From Acidobacteriota bacterium (GTDB taxonomy: Bacteria > Acidobacteriota > Terriglobia > Terriglobales > Acidobacteriaceae), in contig JAJXUS010000079.1 of assembly GCA_021782675.1 (NCBI GenBank), forward strand, positions 1 through 8,038: a DNA stretch of 8,038 nt. The letters are read 5' to 3'. Positions 7,962 to 8,038 of the stretch are shown one piece after another. Position 1 is the first letter of the stretch. Every line of letters starts with the position of its first letter. Under the pieces are notes generated by a model. That model was not told the DNA's origin and made no database searches. It worked only from the letters and a program-made list of their open reading frames with translations. A program made the translations under genes and the position numbers.

Positions 7962-8010
7962 CGCCGAGGTGGCATCGGCAAAGTTCCACGACGCAGTGCC
8001 AGGCGCTATC

Positions 8011-8038
8011 ATGGATCACCAATTAAAACCGCCTTTTG
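8011..8038 (+). CDS. Possible start of a divergent gene, truncated by the window edge
   Basis: ATG at 8011 opens a frame with no stop to the right edge; nine full codons are visible (MDHQLKPPF). AGG at 8001-8003 lies 7 nt upstream as a weak ribosome site. The gene would be divergent from acnA. Nine residues are too few to assign a family. Confidence 0.35.

Overview
The window is GC-rich, densely coding bacterial chromosome with no mobile element, CRISPR array or RNA gene. The gene content and protein style (a CAT/YfnA-type permease with a long first outer loop, an OafA-type acyltransferase, a long AcnA-type aconitase and many very small ORFs) most resemble a soil Acidobacteriota of the Terriglobia type. 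That placement is inference from recalled family sequences, not a search.

Layout. The plus-strand block 1-3707 holds the 3' end of a UvrD/PcrA-type DNA helicase (1-413), a 51-residue very basic small protein (487-642), an APC-family amino-acid permease (667-2274), an adenosine-deaminase-family amidohydrolase whose ATG overlaps the permease stop (2274-3341), and a 90-residue single-pass membrane protein (3435-3707). The minus-strand block 3704-7740 holds an acyltransferase-3 membrane protein (3704-4888) preceded in transcription by aconitate hydratase acnA (4942-7740). The two blocks converge so tightly that one CTAG tetranucleotide provides the stop codon on both strands. From 7741 to the right edge lie the acnA leader, a possible 24-residue ORF on the minus strand, and an ATG at 8011 that may open a divergent plus-strand gene running off the window.

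How the genes relate. The permease and deaminase look translationally coupled and could form an uptake-and-catabolism (or purine/futalosine-handling) pair. The helicase and basic protein are both plausibly nucleic-acid binding. Aconitase is a core TCA enzyme, and the acyltransferase 53 bp downstream probably modifies an envelope glycan. No joint function for aconitase and the acyltransferase is evident.

The most unusual signals are at RNA level. A 12-bp hairpin buries the only conventional start codon of the permease, while a well-placed AGGAG precedes an in-frame CTG. There is a 9-bp hairpin in the acnA leader and a UNCG-capped hairpin just after the acnA stop. I see no clearly new multi-gene system; most of the window is ordinary housekeeping sequence.
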